Source: an uncultured Sutterella sp.
GTDB lineage: Bacteria > Pseudomonadota > Gammaproteobacteria > Burkholderiales > Burkholderiaceae_F
NCBI GenBank assembly: GCA_902463725.1
Contig: CABQGK010000008.1
Coordinates: 38,583-102,582 of the forward strand
Length of the DNA stretch: 64,000 bases
Direction of reading: 5' to 3'
The notes under the pieces were generated by a model. That model had not been told where the DNA came from and did not search any database. It saw only the letters and a program-made list of their open reading frames with translations. Position 1 is the stretch's first letter, and every line of letters starts with the position of its first letter. Made by a program: the position numbers and the translations under genes. This document shows, piece after piece, positions 62,062 through 64,000 of the stretch.

Positions 62062-62540
62062 GATGTTGCTCCTTAAAAAGGGAATTCAAACGAAGGCTAC
62101 AGCCCTTAAGGAAAAGTTCGGCTGAGCAACCGGATTGTGCAAGCAGTAAGCGCTGTTAGAGGGTCCTGACTTACTGAAGTCAACGTGACCGGTCGTTGAG
62201 CAGTCTATCGGGGAAAGTTTTTCCTGCACACAGGGTCAAGCACAGCTTTTGATCTTTGACGGATAGCCTGCAAAATTAGGAAAACCCTAATAGCAGTCTT
62301 AGATAATGCAGAGTAATATTCAAATTTCGAACTAAGTCAATGGTATTAGTAAAAACCCTAATGCACTGAGATTTTCCCTTGGTGAAAGTGATCAGAGCAT
62401 TTGAGCAGGAGACGCTCCCTAGCAGAAAGCTGAAAAAAGACAGCACCCGCAGGCGTCAAGCGGTTTCTGAAAGACCATAATGCTTCTCTAGGCCCCAGGT
62501 TGCTGGGTCAACAACAACACAAAAGATCAGGTTTTTAGTT
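62062..62540. promoter_or_regulatory. Divergent ansB/argG regulatory region
   Basis: 479 bp, AT-richer than its surroundings in 62270-62390. It contains a direct repeat AAAACCCTAAT at 62281-62291 and 62352-62362. I see no clear ArgR box or CRP site. No gene. Confidence 0.5.
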
Positions 62541-63872
62541 ATGTCACAAACAATTCTGCAGAGCGTACCCGTTGGCGAAAAGGTCGGTATTGCTTTTTCG
62601 GGCGGCCTTGATACGAGTGCAGCGCTGCGTTGGATGAAGAACAAGGGCGCCTTGCCGTATGCCTACACGGCCAATTTGGGGCAGCCCGATGAAAAAGACT
62701 ACGAGGCCATTCCTAAGCGCGCCATGATGTATGGTGCTGAAAATGCTCGTCTCGTTGACTGCCGTGAGCAGCTTGTGCGTGAAGGTATTGCTGCCATTCA
62801 GTCAGGGGCGTTCCATATTTCTACGGGAGGACAGCTCTACTTCAACACGACGCCGCTTGGGCGTGCTGTGACGGGCACGATGCTCGTTGCTGCGATGCGT
62901 GCCGATGGCGTCAATATTTGGGGGGACGGTAGCACCTATAAGGGCAACGACATTGAGCGTTTCTACCGTTATGGCCTTTTGACCAATCCAAACCTGAAGA
63001 TCTACAAGCCCTGGCTTGACGTACAGTTCATTAAGGAGCTTGGTGGCCGTGCGGAAATGAGCGCGTTTTTGACCGCTGAAGGTTTCAACTACCGCATGAG
63101 TGCTGAGAAGGCTTACTCGACTGACTCGAACATGCTCGGCGCTACCCATGAAGCCAAGGACTTAGAAGAACTTGCCACAAGCATGAAGATTGTCGAGCCG
63201 ATCATGGGCGTGCCTTTCTGGCGCGCGGATTGCGATATCAAGCCTGAAGTGGTGAAGGTGGAGTTCAAAGAGGGTGTTCCTGTTGCACTGAACGGGCAAC
63301 ACTTCGCTAACCTTGTTGACCTCATGATGGCTGCCAATGCGATTGGCGGTCGCCATGGTCTCGGGATGAGCGACCAGATCGAAAACCGCATCATTGAAGC
63401 GAAGTCCCGTGGTATCTATGAAGCGCCGGGTATGGCTTTGCTCTTTATCGCGTATGAACGTCTCGTCACTGGTATCCACAACGAAGATACGATTGAAGAG
63501 TATCGCATCGGCGGCATCAAGCTTGGTCGTTTGCTCTATCAGGGTCGTTGGTTTGATAGCCAGGCAATCATGTTGCGTGAAGCTAGCATGCGTTGGGTTG
63601 CTCGTGCGATTACGGGTGAAGTGACGCTGGAGTTGCGCCGTGGCAATGACTACACCATTCTCGATACGAAGAGCCCAAATCTCACCTATGAGCCCTCACG
63701 CCTCACGATGGAAAAGGGCGACTCGATGTTTACGGCTGTGGATCGTATTGGTCAGCTCACGATGCGTAACCTCGACATTACGGACACACGCCAGAAGCTC
63801 GGTATCTATTCCGAAGCTGGGCTACTTGCCAACACCAAGGACGGTATCGCGCCTCTGCTCACGGGTAAGTAA
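62541..63872 (+). CDS. argG: Argininosuccinate synthase
   Basis: Condenses citrulline and aspartate in arginine synthesis, using ATP. 443 residues, the long form as in E. coli (447). PP-loop AFSGGLDTSAAL at 18-29, STGGQLYFNTTPLGRAVTGT near 94-113, WGDGSTYKGNDIERFYRYG near 128 and the STDSNMLGATHEAKDLE segment near 194. Complete within the window and followed by a hairpin. Divergent from ansB. Confidence 0.97.
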   Translation: MSQTILQSVPVGEKVGIAFSGGLDTSAALRWMKNKGALPYAYTANLGQPDEKDYEAIPKRAMMYGAENARLVDCREQLVREGIAAIQSGAFHISTGGQLYFNTTPLGRAVTGTMLVAAMRADGVNIWGDGSTYKGNDIERFYRYGLLTNPNLKIYKPWLDVQFIKELGGRAEMSAFLTAEGFNYRMSAEKAYSTDSNMLGATHEAKDLEELATSMKIVEPIMGVPFWRADCDIKPEVVKVEFKEGVPVALNGQHFANLVDLMMAANAIGGRHGLGMSDQIENRIIEAKSRGIYEAPGMALLFIAYERLVTGIHNEDTIEEYRIGGIKLGRLLYQGRWFDSQAIMLREASMRWVARAITGEVTLELRRGNDYTILDTKSPNLTYEPSRLTMEKGDSMFTAVDRIGQLTMRNLDITDTRQKLGIYSEAGLLANTKDGIAPLLTGK

Positions 63873-63953
63873 TTCTCTCGCTTCTGCCTGTCGCAAAAAT
63901 TTTGTGGCAGTGCCCTAGCATGCACTCTTTGCGCCCCAGTTGGTCCCTAAACT

Positions 63954-63991
63954 CCCGCCTCACAGATCCCTATTTCAGGAAGCGAGGCGGG
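63954..63991 (+). terminator. Possible terminator of argG
   Basis: 8-bp stem CCCGCCTC/GAGGCGGG. The window ends nine bases later, so no T-run is visible. Confidence 0.45.
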
Positions 63992-64000
63992 TGTGCCACC

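Noticed and set aside
61129..62076. 315-codon open frame opposite ansB
   Set aside because: Antisense to an intact asparaginase gene. The composition (many His, Arg, Val, Asp) reflects reverse reading of codons.

Overview
This 64-kb window looks like chromosomal core sequence from a betaproteobacterium (Burkholderiales). A gut-associated Sutterellaceae member such as Sutterella or Parasutterella is my best guess. The evidence is gene order (ribF-ileS-lspA, purN-rsmB, rpsU-yqeY-dnaG-rpoD, leuS-lptE-holA-proA, rpsP-rimM-trmD-rplS, etfB-etfA) and protein resemblance. The family-level placement is inference, not a search result. The sequence is GC-moderate and gene-dense. The clear exception is a strongly AT-rich gap near 29.2-29.6 kb. 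I see no rRNA, CRISPR array, insertion sequence, integrase or phage module.

Layout: 0-1.3 kb holds a YbaL/Kef-type antiporter cut by the window edge. 1.7-6.1 kb is ribF-ileS-lspA on the minus strand. 6.4-8.6 kb is purN-rsmB. 8.8-9.2 kb is rpmB-rpmG. 9.7-13.4 kb holds ispH, a YbaK-like deacylase, nadE and tsaD. 13.7-26.3 kb is a remodelled macromolecular-synthesis locus: rpsU, yqeY, dnaG, a three-gene ABC importer, then two consecutive RpoD-type sigma genes. 26.7-29.8 kb holds a CAU-anticodon tRNA, a RhlE-like helicase, a candidate small RNA, an orphan AbrB-fold protein and the AT-rich island, which abuts tRNA-Glu. 30-34.5 kb holds gltX, a DUF401 permease and a Mn2+ riboswitch (yybP-ykoY) in front of a GDT1-family exporter. 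34.5-38.8 kb is ugpBAEC. 39-42.4 kb holds yqaA, a sodium:solute symporter, queH and yggS. 43-44.3 kb is imuA plus a stand-alone ImuB C-terminal domain. 44.7-48.9 kb holds etfBA and rpsP-rimM-trmD-rplS. 49-56.2 kb is leuS-lptE-holA-proA-rlmL on the minus strand. 56.5-64 kb holds a UvrD helicase, tRNA-Arg, a MATE exporter, periplasmic asparaginase and argG.

Most genes serve translation (five ribosomal proteins, three aminoacyl-tRNA synthetases, three tRNAs, tRNA/rRNA modification), DNA replication and repair (dnaG, holA, uvrD, imuA) and transcription initiation. The less ordinary features are the tandem full-length RpoD paralogues, the first with a ~420-residue histone-H1-like/acidic N-terminal extension; the truncated ImuB retained beside ImuA; a DnaG with a long acidic tail carrying an SSB-tail-like motif; a large structured terminator/attenuator between rpsP and rimM; a candidate free-standing small RNA; and a cluster of GTGAG palindromes upstream of the ugp operon.
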